A stretch of 54,892 nucleotides of DNA from CAYMRB01 sp964392615. GTDB taxonomy: Bacteria; Planctomycetota; UBA8108. This document shows positions 34,410 to 43,552 of this stretch, piece after piece (within the stretch, counting starts at the first letter, position 1; each line of letters opens with the position of its first letter). A program made the translations under genes and the position numbers. Under the pieces are notes generated by a model that worked only from the letters and a program-made list of their open reading frames with translations, did not search any database and was not told the DNA's origin. Location: positions 1-54,892 of the forward strand of contig CAYMRB010000007.1 in the NCBI GenBank assembly GCA_964392615.1, given 5' to 3'.

Positions 34410-35480
34410 ATGAAACTGGGTTTCGGATTCTACCGGCACATGCTGAGCCGCGAGCACTACGACTTCGCGGTCCAGTGTGGAGCCACGCACGCTGTCGTGC
34501 ACCTCGTCGACTACTTCCACCGCGGCGCGAAGGTCCACGGCGAGGACCAGCCGATCGGTGACGTCGAAGGCGGTTGGGGAATCGCCGGAGGTACGCCGAA
34601 CGAAGCTTGGTCGCTCGAGGCGCTGCAGGAGCTCGAGGCCGATCTGTCCGCTGCGGGGCTCGAGCTCGAGGCCATCGAGAACTTCGACCCCGCGCACTGG
34701 CACGATGTGCTCCTGGATGGGCCGAAGCGAGACGAGCAGATCGAGCACCTGAAGGAGATCATCCGCAACGTCGGAGCGGCCGGCATCCCGGTGTTCGGAT
34801 ACAACTTCAGCCTCGCCGGAGTCGCGGGCCGCCGATCGATCGACGGCGCGCGCGGCGGAGCTCGAACCGTCGGCATGGATGGGCTCCACGAAACCTGCAC
34901 CGCGCCGATCCCCGACGGCATGGTCTGGAACATGGTCTACGATCCCAGCGCGCCCGAAGGAACACAGCCCGTCATCGATCACGACGAGCTGTGGCGCCGC
35001 TTGGAGCTCTTCCTCCGCGAGCTGGTTCCGGTGGCCGAGGAGGCCGGCGTACGACTCGCCGCGCATCCCGACGACCCGCCGCTTCCCCGCGTGCGTCAGC
35101 AGCCGCGGCTCGTCTACCAGCCGCACATGTACCAGCGACTGCTCGACCTCGTGCCGAGTCGCAGCAACGCGCTGGAGTTCTGTCTCGGCACCCTCGCCGA
35201 GATGACGGAAGGTGACGTCTACGAGACCTGCGACCACCACAGCCGGCAGGGCGACATCGCGTACATCCACTTCCGCAACGTCCGGGGCAAGGCGCCGCAC
35301 TACGTCGAGACGTTCATCGATGAGGGAGACATCGACATGCGACGGATCGTCGAGATCCTTCGCGCGAACGAGTTCGGCGGCGTCTTGATTCCCGACCACG
35401 CGCCGCAGATGGCCGGCGCGGCTCCGTGGCACTCGGGGATGGCGTACGCGATGGGGTACATGAAAGCGCTGCTCGGTTGA
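34410..35480 (+). CDS. uxuA: Mannonate dehydratase
   Basis: The 356-residue protein is a TIM barrel of the xylose-isomerase type. Family hallmarks visible are the long insertion followed by FGYNFSLAG, RLAAHPDDPP (metal-binding His), NALEFCLGTLAEM (metal-binding Cys region), IAYIHFRNVRG, FIDEGDIDM and VLIPDHAPQM. The enzyme dehydrates D-mannonate to 2-keto-3-deoxygluconate in hexuronate catabolism and works in the cytoplasm with a divalent metal. It is probably co-transcribed with the SDR gene before it. Start at 34410 follows the SDR stop by 14 bases; no strong ribosome binding site, so translational coupling is likely. Confidence 0.92.
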   Translation: MKLGFGFYRHMLSREHYDFAVQCGATHAVVHLVDYFHRGAKVHGEDQPIGDVEGGWGIAGGTPNEAWSLEALQELEADLSAAGLELEAIENFDPAHWHDVLLDGPKRDEQIEHLKEIIRNVGAAGIPVFGYNFSLAGVAGRRSIDGARGGARTVGMDGLHETCTAPIPDGMVWNMVYDPSAPEGTQPVIDHDELWRRLELFLRELVPVAEEAGVRLAAHPDDPPLPRVRQQPRLVYQPHMYQRLLDLVPSRSNALEFCLGTLAEMTEGDVYETCDHHSRQGDIAYIHFRNVRGKAPHYVETFIDEGDIDMRRIVEILRANEFGGVLIPDHAPQMAGAAPWHSGMAYAMGYMKALLG

Positions 35481-35539
35481 CAGGCCGAGCTGGGCGTGGA
35501 ACCGTGGGACGAGGTCGCAACCGATCGTGAAGCCCCCCC

Positions 35540-35680
35540 ATGTCCTCGCGGAACGCTCGCCCACCGACGCAATTCAGCGGCAGCCTCTGGCGAGAGGCTC
35601 CCGCACTGCTCCTCTTTCTCGTCGGCGCGGCCGTCTTCATCTACGCAGTCTACCTCACCCTCCTCGACGCCGGTGGCTAG
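35540..35680 (+). pseudogene. 5' part of the WD40-like membrane protein gene, cut by an in-frame TAG
   Basis: An ATG at 35540 opens 46 codons ending at TAG (35678-35680). The encoded peptide has a clear membrane helix (ALLLFLVGAAVFIYAVYLTLL). The same frame continues without another stop into the 35720-37810 gene, starting with LVLTCYLSGAIACVAANF, a second helix. A single TGG-to-TAG change would explain the break; sequencing error is also possible. Confidence 0.6.
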
Positions 35681-35719
35681 CTCGTCCTGACGTGCTATCT
35701 CTCCGGGGCGATCGCGTGC

Positions 35720-37810
35720 GTGGCGGCCAACTTCATCCTCGCTCGGGCATCGCACAGGGCTTTCTCGACTCTCGCGCGCGCGGCCGAGGAGCTCGGGTTC
35801 GACGACCGCAAAACACCGTGGTGGCTGCAGGGTACGCGCGTCGATCGCTGCAGGGAGCGCGTCGAGCTGAGCTTCGACGCCGTCGTCGGCTTTCGAAAGC
35901 CGGACGGCAATACCTTCGTCGCCTTCTCGTTCCGCGAGGCTTTCCCGCTGCGCACGGCCCTGCGCGGGTTGCGTTCTCGATCGGCCGACTTCGCGAAGGC
36001 GTTTCTCATCGAAGACAGCGCGGCCAAGCGCTGGACAGCGCGTTGGCCCGAGGAGCTGCGCCAGCAATTCGGCCTGCTTCAGAACTACACATTCCTGTTC
36101 GAGAACGCGCAGCTGATCGCGACGCGCGACGGGGAACGCGTTCCGCGCCCCAAGGAGGAGGTCGGCGCCCTGCTGGAGCTCGCGAGACGGATCGTCGAGC
36201 ACGCCGAGGCGGTCTTCTCGCCGCTGCCGGCAAGAGACGAGAAAAAGGATGAACTCGCGGCTCTCGCGAAACAGGATTCCGAAGGCCGCAGCGATGGAAA
36301 CGCAAAGATCGAACCGGACGCACCCGACTGGAGCGTCGGGGGAGCCCTCACCTACGGCTTCCTAACAGGAGGTATCGCAGCGGCGATCTGGGGCCTGTTC
36401 GGCGGGCAGCTCGGTTGGCTGGATCGAATCGCCGCGCCGATCGTCGTCGGGCTCGTCTGCGCGAGCTCCGACCCGCGGGACCGCCGACGCGCATCGATGT
36501 GCGGGACGCTGGTAACGCTCTGGCTCCTCTATGTCATAGATTCGGTCACCTACGCGTCGGTAGCCTGGAGGCAACTCGGCCAGCTTCCCTACTCGTTCTG
36601 GAGGCCGACGTGGTTCTGGGGCTACTTCTTCGACACCCTGACGATCGGGACCGTCGTCTCGACAGGGCTCTCCGTCCTGGCGGGAGGACTCCTTGCGGGA
36701 CGCCCCTCGAAGCGGAAGGCCCCGCCGTCGGGACTGAGCCTCAACCACGCGGAGTTCTCCGAGAATGCACCGGACTTCCGCGGCGCCCACCCGGCGCACT
36801 GGCTTGTGCCGAGCGGCCCTGTCGCCGTCACGGTGCTACTCACGCTGGCCACTCTCTTGGGGGTCGCGGTGTGCTGCTGGGACTCCGCGACGGGACATCG
36901 TCCGGTGGTTGCGTTCTCACCGCGCGACGGACAGCTCGTGATCGACGTCGGCGACTCGATCGCTCGCTGGGATCTCATCGCGGGCGAGGAGAGGCGCACG
37001 AGGGGAACTCTCGACGCGAAGAGTCTCGCCTGGGCCCCCACCAGGAATCGCCTCGCCGTCGCATGCGAGGGCTCGGCGAAGCTGGTCTGGGCGCAGAAGC
37101 TCTCCCGGCCCATGCGTCTGACGTTGCCGGACGAGAAGGAAAACGCGTTCGACGTCGCGATCTCGCGAGACGAGCGTCTGCTCGCCGCCCGTACCGAGCG
37201 CGGCATCGTCCACCGACTCGCGGTCTGGGATCTGGAGACCCACGACGTCCGCGCCGGGTTCGCTGCCGGCGCACATGTGACGACGTGCGTGCCCGGCCTC
37301 GACGGAGAGTCGATCTTGATCGGCACCGCGCTGGGCGAGGTCGTCGTGTTCTCTCTCTCGGGCGAGAGGACTGCCGAATGGCGCGCGCACGGCCGAGCGG
37401 TCTCGGCGCTCGCGTTCTCGCAAGACGGCGAGCGGCTCGTCACGGCCGGCGGCGTCGACGCGAAAGTCAAAGTCTGGTCGCACCCGTCCGCCGAGCTCGA
37501 GCGGGAGATCGGTACCGAGTACGACTGGGTGACAGACGTCGCCGTCTCTAGCGACGACCGGCTCCTCGCGATCGCCGGAGGCACCTTTCTTCGCAAGGGC
37601 GGCGTGACGGTCTACGGGCTCGAGGACGGGCAGCTCCTCCTGCGACTCGAGTCGGACTTCGACACGGTCGGACGGGTCACGTTCTACGACGGAGACGCGA
37701 AGGTCGCCGGCGTGACGCACCCGAAGATCAGCATGTTCGATCGCGAGCCGCCAACGGAGATCGAGCGCTGGACAGTTGAGACGGGAGAGCGGCTCGAGAG
37801 GCTGCGCTGA
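35720..37810 (+). CDS. Polytopic membrane protein with C-terminal WD40-like propeller (lacks its original start)
   Basis: The frame is open from a GTG at 35720 (696 residues), but the natural start is probably ATG 35540, separated by one in-frame TAG. Residues 1-200 are cytoplasmic-looking with no family that I recognise. Helices occur near 208-230, 236-252, 262-282, 300-325 and 365-388. Residues 395-690 carry about six WD40/YVTN-like blades (VVAFSPRDGQLVIDVGDSIARWDL, VSALAFSQDGERLVTAGGVDAKVKVW). Planctomycetes often have membrane proteins or kinases ending in such propellers, used as interaction platforms. There is no obvious link to neighbouring genes. Whether it is expressed depends on readthrough or an internal start. 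Confidence 0.65.
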   Translation: MAANFILARASHRAFSTLARAAEELGFDDRKTPWWLQGTRVDRCRERVELSFDAVVGFRKPDGNTFVAFSFREAFPLRTALRGLRSRSADFAKAFLIEDSAAKRWTARWPEELRQQFGLLQNYTFLFENAQLIATRDGERVPRPKEEVGALLELARRIVEHAEAVFSPLPARDEKKDELAALAKQDSEGRSDGNAKIEPDAPDWSVGGALTYGFLTGGIAAAIWGLFGGQLGWLDRIAAPIVVGLVCASSDPRDRRRASMCGTLVTLWLLYVIDSVTYASVAWRQLGQLPYSFWRPTWFWGYFFDTLTIGTVVSTGLSVLAGGLLAGRPSKRKAPPSGLSLNHAEFSENAPDFRGAHPAHWLVPSGPVAVTVLLTLATLLGVAVCCWDSATGHRPVVAFSPRDGQLVIDVGDSIARWDLIAGEERRTRGTLDAKSLAWAPTRNRLAVACEGSAKLVWAQKLSRPMRLTLPDEKENAFDVAISRDERLLAARTERGIVHRLAVWDLETHDVRAGFAAGAHVTTCVPGLDGESILIGTALGEVVVFSLSGERTAEWRAHGRAVSALAFSQDGERLVTAGGVDAKVKVWSHPSAELEREIGTEYDWVTDVAVSSDDRLLAIAGGTFLRKGGVTVYGLEDGQLLLRLESDFDTVGRVTFYDGDAKVAGVTHPKISMFDREPPTEIERWTVETGERLERLR

Positions 37811-37849
37811 ATCGCTTCGAGTGACGGGGACCGGGTACACGCCGCATCT

Positions 37850-37858
37850 TGCTATGAT
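37850..37858 (+). promoter_or_regulatory. Extended -10 promoter-like element TGCTATGAT
   Basis: TGC directly precedes TATGAT, 46 bases before the start codon of the esterase/glycosidase fusion. The fit to an extended -10 is good and no -35 is needed in that class. Confidence 0.45.
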
Positions 37859-37904
37859 GGGCGACGGTGAACCGGTTCCGAGGATCTCGACGAAGGAGCG
37901 TGCG

Positions 37905-40900
37905 ATGGAGCGAATCCTGACGATCACCGCGGCTCTCTTGCTGCTAGCGCCGACGACCACCCTCGCCCAACGCGCTCCCGAGAAGGGCCCGCTGCGCGTC
38001 TTCGTTCTCGTCGGGCAGTCGAACATGCAGGGCAAGGGTAAGATCGCCCACCTCGAGGAGCTGGCGACGGCTCCGGAGACCGCCGCCGAGTTCGGTCATC
38101 TGCGCGCGGGCGACGCGTGGGTCGAGCTCGAGGACGTCTTCATCAAGTACCTCGAGCGCCGAGGCAAGCTGACCGTCGGCTACGGCAGCCCGGCCGATCG
38201 GATCGGTCCGGAGCTCGGCTTCGGCCACGTGGTCGGTGCCGCGCTCAAGAATCAGGTGCTGCTGATCAAGATCGCCTGGGGCGGTCAAAGTCTCGGCCGT
38301 GACTTCCGGCCGCCGAGCGCTGGCCTGCCGAGCGCGGAACGCCTCCAGCAGATCCTCGCGCAGACGAACGCGAACAACGAGAAGCGCGGGCGACCGCTCG
38401 TGACGCTGGACGACATCAAGGCGAGATACGGCCAGAAGTATCGCGAGATGATCGCCGAGGTGCGCGCCGTCCTCGCCGATATCAAGGCGGTCTACCCGGA
38501 CTACGACGGCAGCGGCTTCGAGCTCTCCGGACTCGTGTGGTTCCAGGGCTTCAACGACGTCATCAACAACGAGTTCCGCGCCGAGTACGGCGCCAACATG
38601 GTTCACTTCATACGCGACGTGCGCAAAGACCTCGGCGTTCCGAAGTTGCCGATCGTCATCGGCGAACTCGGCATGGACGGCGTCGAAGTCAACCCGCGGT
38701 GGGCGCACAAACACTACGCGCTGCGAGCGGCGCAGGAAGCTCCGTCGAAGATGCCCGAGTTTGCGGGCACGGTCGCGTTTGCCCGCACGAGCCCGCTCGC
38801 GGTTCGCGACGGCAAGGGCTACGACGGCGGATACCACTACCGCGGGCGCGCCGACACGTTCTACCGCATCGGGGAGCTGTTCGGCCGCTCCATGCTGAAG
38901 ATGCTCGCTCCGACGCCGATCGACCAAGCGGTCAAGGCAGCCGCGAGGCACCCGCTGGCGGGGGCCGACGAATCGACACCGTCGCGCAGCCACTACTTCT
39001 CCTGGATCAACAACACGAACGAAGGCGCCACCGAAGCGCAGACGCTGGCGAATCTCGACTTCTTCAAGTGGCTCCATGACGAGTACGGCATGGAGCTCGA
39101 CATCTACGCGTTCGACGCCGGCACCATCGACGCGCCGCGGTACTACGGCAGCATCTACTCGGATCGCTTCAAGGAGCACTACCCGAACGGCCTCGATCCG
39201 ATCGTCGAGAAGGCGAAGTCGTTCGGCTGCCGCCTCGGCGTCTGGCTCGGCCCCGATGGCTTCGGCGACACCCCGCAGGAGGAGAGGGCTCGCACGGACA
39301 TGCTGGTCAAGTTGTGCCGCGAGTACGACTTCCACCTCTTCAAGGTCGACGCCGTCTGCGGCCAGCTGCGGACCGAGAAGCAAGACGCGTTCGTGCGCCT
39401 GCTCACGGAGTGTCGCAAGTACAGCCCCGATCTCATCGTCCTGAACCACCGTCTCAACCTCGGCCACGGAGTCCCCCACGTGACGACTCGTCTCTGGGGC
39501 GGCGAGGCGTACATCGACGTGTGGCGCTCCAATCGCATGGCGGCGACGCACAATCGCGCGTGCACCGTGGCCTTCGGCGTGCCGGTCGACGGAAAGACGG
39601 GCAAGCTCCGTCGGCTGGTCGAGGATCACGGGGTCTGCCTGTCCTCCTCCCTGGACTACTGGGAGGACGACCTCTACCTGCAGGCGTTCTCGAGAAACCT
39701 GATCCTGGCGCCGGAGCTGTACGGTAGTCCGTGGTTCCTGCGCGATGACGAGCTTCCGAAGCTCGCGCGCATCTACAATCTGTGCCGCCGCTATCGCGAC
39801 ATCGCAGTCAACGGTCAACTGCTGCCATCCGATGCGTTCGGGCCCCACGCGGTGTCACGTGGCGATGCGACGACGCGCCTCGCCGTGCTGCGCAATACGA
39901 CGTGGGAGCCGGTCACGTACTCGGTGCCGCTCGATGAGACGATCGGGCTCGAGCGCGACGGGCCGATCGACGTACGTCGCGTGCACGTCTCCGAGGAGGT
40001 GCTCGGGTCGTTCGCCAAGGGCGATCGCGTCGACGTCGAGGTCCTGCCCTTCCGCGGGTGCATGCTCATCGCGACGGCCGTGCCCTCACAGGAGCTGGGC
40101 GTCGTCGGCTGCACGTACGAGGTCGTTCGCGATGTGCCGGGCAAGCCGGCGGAGATCGATCTCCTCGGCGTGCCCGGCACGACCGCGACGGTCTCGCTGC
40201 CGCGGCTGCCGCGCCAGTTCTCCCGTGCCTCGCTCGATGGCAAGCCCGTCGCGAAGCTGCTGCAGGGCGGCAGCGTCGAGGTTGCGTTCCCGGGCGAGAA
40301 GCTCACGAAGCCGTGGCACCGCAAGCTGAGCGACCTCGCGTCGGTCGACGTGCCGGAGGATGCCGAAGCGCTCTACGAGGCGACCTGCTTCGCGGCCGAC
40401 AACAACGCTCTGGAGATTCGTTCGAAGTTCCGATCCGGAGCGACTCAGATACCGCAGGTCCAGAAGGCCCGGGACGCGTTCTTCGACCAGAAGCTGCTCG
40501 TCGAGCGGGGCGTCTGGGATCGATACCTGTTCGATGACGATCCGGACACGTTCTTCCGCCTGCGAACGAGAGCCATCTGGGGCGGCGCATTGCGTGTCGA
40601 TCTGGATACGCCGACCGCGATCGAGGCGCTCGTCTTGAAGAGAGCCGACGATCGGTTCACGCCGGAAGAGGCACACGTGTCGGCGGATCTCCGCGTCTGG
40701 CGCAAGGTTCCGGTGACGGCTCGCGCGGCGACGCCACCGACCGCGACGGTCCTGCGACGCAGCTATACGGTCAGCAAGGAGTGGAGCGACATCAACGTCA
40801 ACGACCTGTCGATCGACCTGAGCGGGGGACCGCCCGTGCGGTACGTACGCATCCCTGGACAAGCCACCAACGTGGCCGAGGTCGTCGGGCTGCGCGAAGG

Positions 40901-41348
40901 CAAGCCGGTCGATCGCACGCAGTGGCGCGCCTCGAACGCCTTCGCTGCCTATCCGAACGCGCCAGCGCGGCGCGCGTGGAGCGGGCGCTTCGTTCTCGAA
41001 GAGGCCGCGCGGGGATCCTATCTGGTCGTCGCGTGCATCGGCCCCCACGGGCGGGATGGTGCCTACGCGGCCCTGCGGGTCGATGGCCGGTATGTCGGCG
41101 CGCCGCGGCGAGCCATCTCGTACCCCGCCAATCCGTGGGAGTACGGCAACCGACGGGCCACCGACGGGCTGAGCTACTTCTTCCCGGTGACCGAAGCGAT
41201 GGTCGGCAAGGAGATCGACGCCGTCGTGCTGCAGTTCGATTCCGAGGACAAGCGGCGCAAGGTCGAGCTCGGAAAGCTGACGCCGCAGGCGTGGATCACC
41301 GCCTATCCCGTGCCGTACGAGTCGAAGCGACTCGTCCTCGAACCGTAG
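37905..41348 (+). CDS. Fusion of sialate O-acetylesterase-like (SASA) domain and GH36-like alpha-galactosidase domain
   Basis: The 1147-residue secreted enzyme has AAGGAG 7 bases before the ATG and a signal ending TTTLAQ (22). Residues 30-350 are an SGNH/SASA esterase: VLVGQSNMQGKG (S39 nucleophile), WGGQSLG, LVWFQGFND and YRGRADTFYRIGE. Residues 355-720 form a clan GH-D TIM barrel: HYFSWINNTNEG, LGVWLGPDGFG, FHLFKVDAVCG (D482, candidate nucleophile) and an SSLDYWEDDLYLQAF region. A beta-sandwich follows (ATTRLAVLRNTTWEPVTYSVP), and two further beta-rich modules (about 890-1140) resemble carbohydrate-binding folds. It likely removes O-acetyl esters and alpha-linked sugars from the same glycan. 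A sulfatase gene follows directly. Confidence 0.82.
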   Translation: MERILTITAALLLLAPTTTLAQRAPEKGPLRVFVLVGQSNMQGKGKIAHLEELATAPETAAEFGHLRAGDAWVELEDVFIKYLERRGKLTVGYGSPADRIGPELGFGHVVGAALKNQVLLIKIAWGGQSLGRDFRPPSAGLPSAERLQQILAQTNANNEKRGRPLVTLDDIKARYGQKYREMIAEVRAVLADIKAVYPDYDGSGFELSGLVWFQGFNDVINNEFRAEYGANMVHFIRDVRKDLGVPKLPIVIGELGMDGVEVNPRWAHKHYALRAAQEAPSKMPEFAGTVAFARTSPLAVRDGKGYDGGYHYRGRADTFYRIGELFGRSMLKMLAPTPIDQAVKAAARHPLAGADESTPSRSHYFSWINNTNEGATEAQTLANLDFFKWLHDEYGMELDIYAFDAGTIDAPRYYGSIYSDRFKEHYPNGLDPIVEKAKSFGCRLGVWLGPDGFGDTPQEERARTDMLVKLCREYDFHLFKVDAVCGQLRTEKQDAFVRLLTECRKYSPDLIVLNHRLNLGHGVPHVTTRLWGGEAYIDVWRSNRMAATHNRACTVAFGVPVDGKTGKLRRLVEDHGVCLSSSLDYWEDDLYLQAFSRNLILAPELYGSPWFLRDDELPKLARIYNLCRRYRDIAVNGQLLPSDAFGPHAVSRGDATTRLAVLRNTTWEPVTYSVPLDETIGLERDGPIDVRRVHVSEEVLGSFAKGDRVDVEVLPFRGCMLIATAVPSQELGVVGCTYEVVRDVPGKPAEIDLLGVPGTTATVSLPRLPRQFSRASLDGKPVAKLLQGGSVEVAFPGEKLTKPWHRKLSDLASVDVPEDAEALYEATCFAADNNALEIRSKFRSGATQIPQVQKARDAFFDQKLLVERGVWDRYLFDDDPDTFFRLRTRAIWGGALRVDLDTPTAIEALVLKRADDRFTPEEAHVSADLRVWRKVPVTARAATPPTATVLRRSYTVSKEWSDINVNDLSIDLSGGPPVRYVRIPGQATNVAEVVGLREGKPVDRTQWRASNAFAAYPNAPARRAWSGRFVLEEAARGSYLVVACIGPHGRDGAYAALRVDGRYVGAPRRAISYPANPWEYGNRRATDGLSYFFPVTEAMVGKEIDAVVLQFDSEDKRRKVELGKLTPQAWITAYPVPYESKRLVLEP

Positions 41349-41389
41349 GCCCTGGCAACATGCATCCGAACACCGACTCCGAGAGACGA

Positions 41390-43057
41390 ATGCACTCGCC
41401 ACTGCGAGGGCTCGCGGCCGTGGCTCTCGTCCTCGTCGCCCTGTCCGGCCTCGCCCGAGCCCAAGACGCCAAGAGCAGGCCGAACATTCTGTTCATCATG
41501 TCGGACGACCACAGCTACCAGGCGATGGGCATCTACGGCTCACGTCTCGCGTCGCTCGATCCGACGCCGAACCTGGACCGGTTCGCGCGCGGCGCCGTGG
41601 TCTTCGACAACGCGTTCTGCGTCAACTCGATCTGCACGCCGAGTCGAGCGAGCGTCATGACGGGGCAGTACTCGCAGCGAAACGGCGTCTACGACCTTTA
41701 CGACACGCTGCAGGGCGATCGGAATCACCTCTCCCGGGAGATGCAGAGGGCCGGCTACTCGACGGCGGTGATCGGCAAATGGCATCTGAAGGACTCGCCG
41801 AAGTTCTTCGATTACTACGCCGTCATCGCGGGCCAGGGTAGGTACATGAACCCGACCCTCCACGTCAGTGAAGGCGGCACCAAGCGACGGGTGCGCTTCG
41901 ACAGCACGCTGACTCGAGAGATCGAGGTGAAGGACTTCGAGGGGCACTCATCGGATGTGCTCACCGACGTCACCCTGAAATGGCTGGAGAACCGCGACCG
42001 CCACAAGCCGTTCTTTCTCATGCACCATTTCAAGGCCCCGCACGACATGTTCGTGTACGCCAAGCGCTACGAGCAGCATCTGCAGAACGCGACCATTCCC
42101 GAGCCTCCCAACCTGTACGACCAACCCGGACCGCACTTCGGATCGATCGCCACGCGCGGCGAGGACGACTCTCTCGTGGGAGTCATCGGATCCACCGTAT
42201 CGCCGCAGCGAACCAAGAGAAACCTGACGCGTCACTACCGCCGGAAGATTCAACGCCTCACCGGGAAGGAGCAGCTGACGAACAGGGAGCTCACGCACCA
42301 TACGTACCAGCTGTACCTGAAGGAGTACCTGCGCTGCGTCAAAGGGATCGACGACAACCTGCAGCGCATTCTCGACTATCTGAAGCGCAAGGGGCTGATG
42401 GACAACACGGTCGTCGTCTACACGAGCGACCAGGGCATGATGCTCGGAGAGCACGACTACATCGACAAGCGCTGGATGTACGAGGAGTCGATCCGCCTCC
42501 CCCTGATCGTCCACTGGCCGCGCGCATCCCGAACGGGCCGTCGTTGCGATTGGCTGGTGAACAACACGGATTTCGCGCCTACGCTGCTCGACGCCGCCGG
42601 AACGCCGACGCCGGAGTACATGCAGGGCAGGAGCTTCCTGGCCGCGCTGCGGGGAGAGAGCGAGCCCGCGGATTGGCGTCGCGCGACCTACTACCGCTAC
42701 TGGATGCACATGGCGCACGGGCACAATAACCCGGCGCACTTCGGCATTCGCGACAAGCGCTACAAGCTGATCTTCTTCTACGGCGCCGACTTCACTGACG
42801 TGCACGCTGGCCGCGTCGTCGAGCGGCACGGGGGCAACCGCTACTGGAAGAACACCCCGGCCGCGTGGGAGTTCTACGACCTCACGAGCGACCCGCAGGA
42901 GATGCACAACCGCTACCGAGACCCGAAGTACGCCGAGGTGATCGCCAAGCTCAAGAAGGAGCTCCGCAGCATCCGTCGCGAGCTCGGTGATACCGATGAC
43001 GGCCGTGCGAGGATCCGGGCGATCATCGACGCGCACTGGAACGATGGATCGACGTGA
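41390..43057 (+). CDS. Secreted sulfatase (formylglycine-dependent, S1 family)
   Basis: The 555-residue enzyme has a signal ending LARAQ (25); an ATG at 41360 would add ten residues. It has metal ligands D39-D40 (FIMSDDH), the modification motif C82-T-P-S-R in ICTPSRASVMTGQY, GKWHLKD, and late SDQGMMLGEHDYIDKRWMYEESIRLPLIV. The Cys is converted to formylglycine by a separate maturase (none in the window). It hydrolyses sulfate esters, most likely of a marine or host polysaccharide. It begins 12-42 bases after the esterase/glycosidase fusion, so the two probably form an operon that strips sulfate, acetyl and alpha-sugar decorations from one substrate. Confidence 0.93.
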   Translation: MHSPLRGLAAVALVLVALSGLARAQDAKSRPNILFIMSDDHSYQAMGIYGSRLASLDPTPNLDRFARGAVVFDNAFCVNSICTPSRASVMTGQYSQRNGVYDLYDTLQGDRNHLSREMQRAGYSTAVIGKWHLKDSPKFFDYYAVIAGQGRYMNPTLHVSEGGTKRRVRFDSTLTREIEVKDFEGHSSDVLTDVTLKWLENRDRHKPFFLMHHFKAPHDMFVYAKRYEQHLQNATIPEPPNLYDQPGPHFGSIATRGEDDSLVGVIGSTVSPQRTKRNLTRHYRRKIQRLTGKEQLTNRELTHHTYQLYLKEYLRCVKGIDDNLQRILDYLKRKGLMDNTVVVYTSDQGMMLGEHDYIDKRWMYEESIRLPLIVHWPRASRTGRRCDWLVNNTDFAPTLLDAAGTPTPEYMQGRSFLAALRGESEPADWRRATYYRYWMHMAHGHNNPAHFGIRDKRYKLIFFYGADFTDVHAGRVVERHGGNRYWKNTPAAWEFYDLTSDPQEMHNRYRDPKYAEVIAKLKKELRSIRRELGDTDDGRARIRAIIDAHWNDGST

Positions 43058-43136
43058 TTGTAGGATGGCGGCGCTCCGCGTGCGGAAGACGCGGAGAACG
43101 GCTCAACCCGCAACTCAGGCACGCGAGAACGGAACC

Positions 43137-43538
43137 ATGCTGGAAGCGAACAAGGCGCTCGTGAAGCGATACTACGAAGAGGCGATGGGTGACCTGTCGG
43201 GCATCGAGGAGGTCGTCGCTGCCGACTTCGTCGACCATCATTTCCCGCCGGACCTTCCCGCCGGGCCGGAGGGCGTGCGCCAGTTCTTCACCGGTATTCT
43301 GGCCAGTGTGTTCAGCGACATGCGGATCGACATCGATTTCCTGCTCGCCGAAGGCGATCGCGTGGACTGCCACTTCGCCCTCCTCGCCAAGCACACCGGA
43401 GAGTTCGCGGGCATCGCGGCGAAGGGCAACGAGATCCGCTGCGCCGCGATCAGCACGTTCCGAATCGACAACGGCAAGCTGGCCGAGGCCTGGGAGATCT
43501 ACGACAGCGGCGACCTGCTGACCCAATTGCAGGCATAG
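43137..43538 (+). CDS. SnoaL-like/ester cyclase family protein
   Basis: The 133-residue protein has the NTF2-like cone: NKALVKRYYEEAMG, VVAADFVDHHFPPDLPAGPEGVRQFF, DIDFLLAEGDRVDCHFALLAKHTGEF, FRIDNGKLAEAWEIYDSGDLLTQL. That is the usual length and layout of SnoaL-like ester-cyclase relatives. It is cytoplasmic, with no signal. The catalytic activity is unknown because these folds are used for many reactions. It lies 14 bases before the DoxX fusion gene, which suggests co-expression. Confidence 0.83.
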   Translation: MLEANKALVKRYYEEAMGDLSGIEEVVAADFVDHHFPPDLPAGPEGVRQFFTGILASVFSDMRIDIDFLLAEGDRVDCHFALLAKHTGEFAGIAAKGNEIRCAAISTFRIDNGKLAEAWEIYDSGDLLTQLQA

Positions 43539-43552
43539 TCACGGAGAGAGTC

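Noticed and set aside
37944..39848. 634-codon minus-strand frame inside the SASA/GH36-like gene
   Set aside because: Antisense shadow; the plus strand has catalytic motifs and a ribosome binding site.
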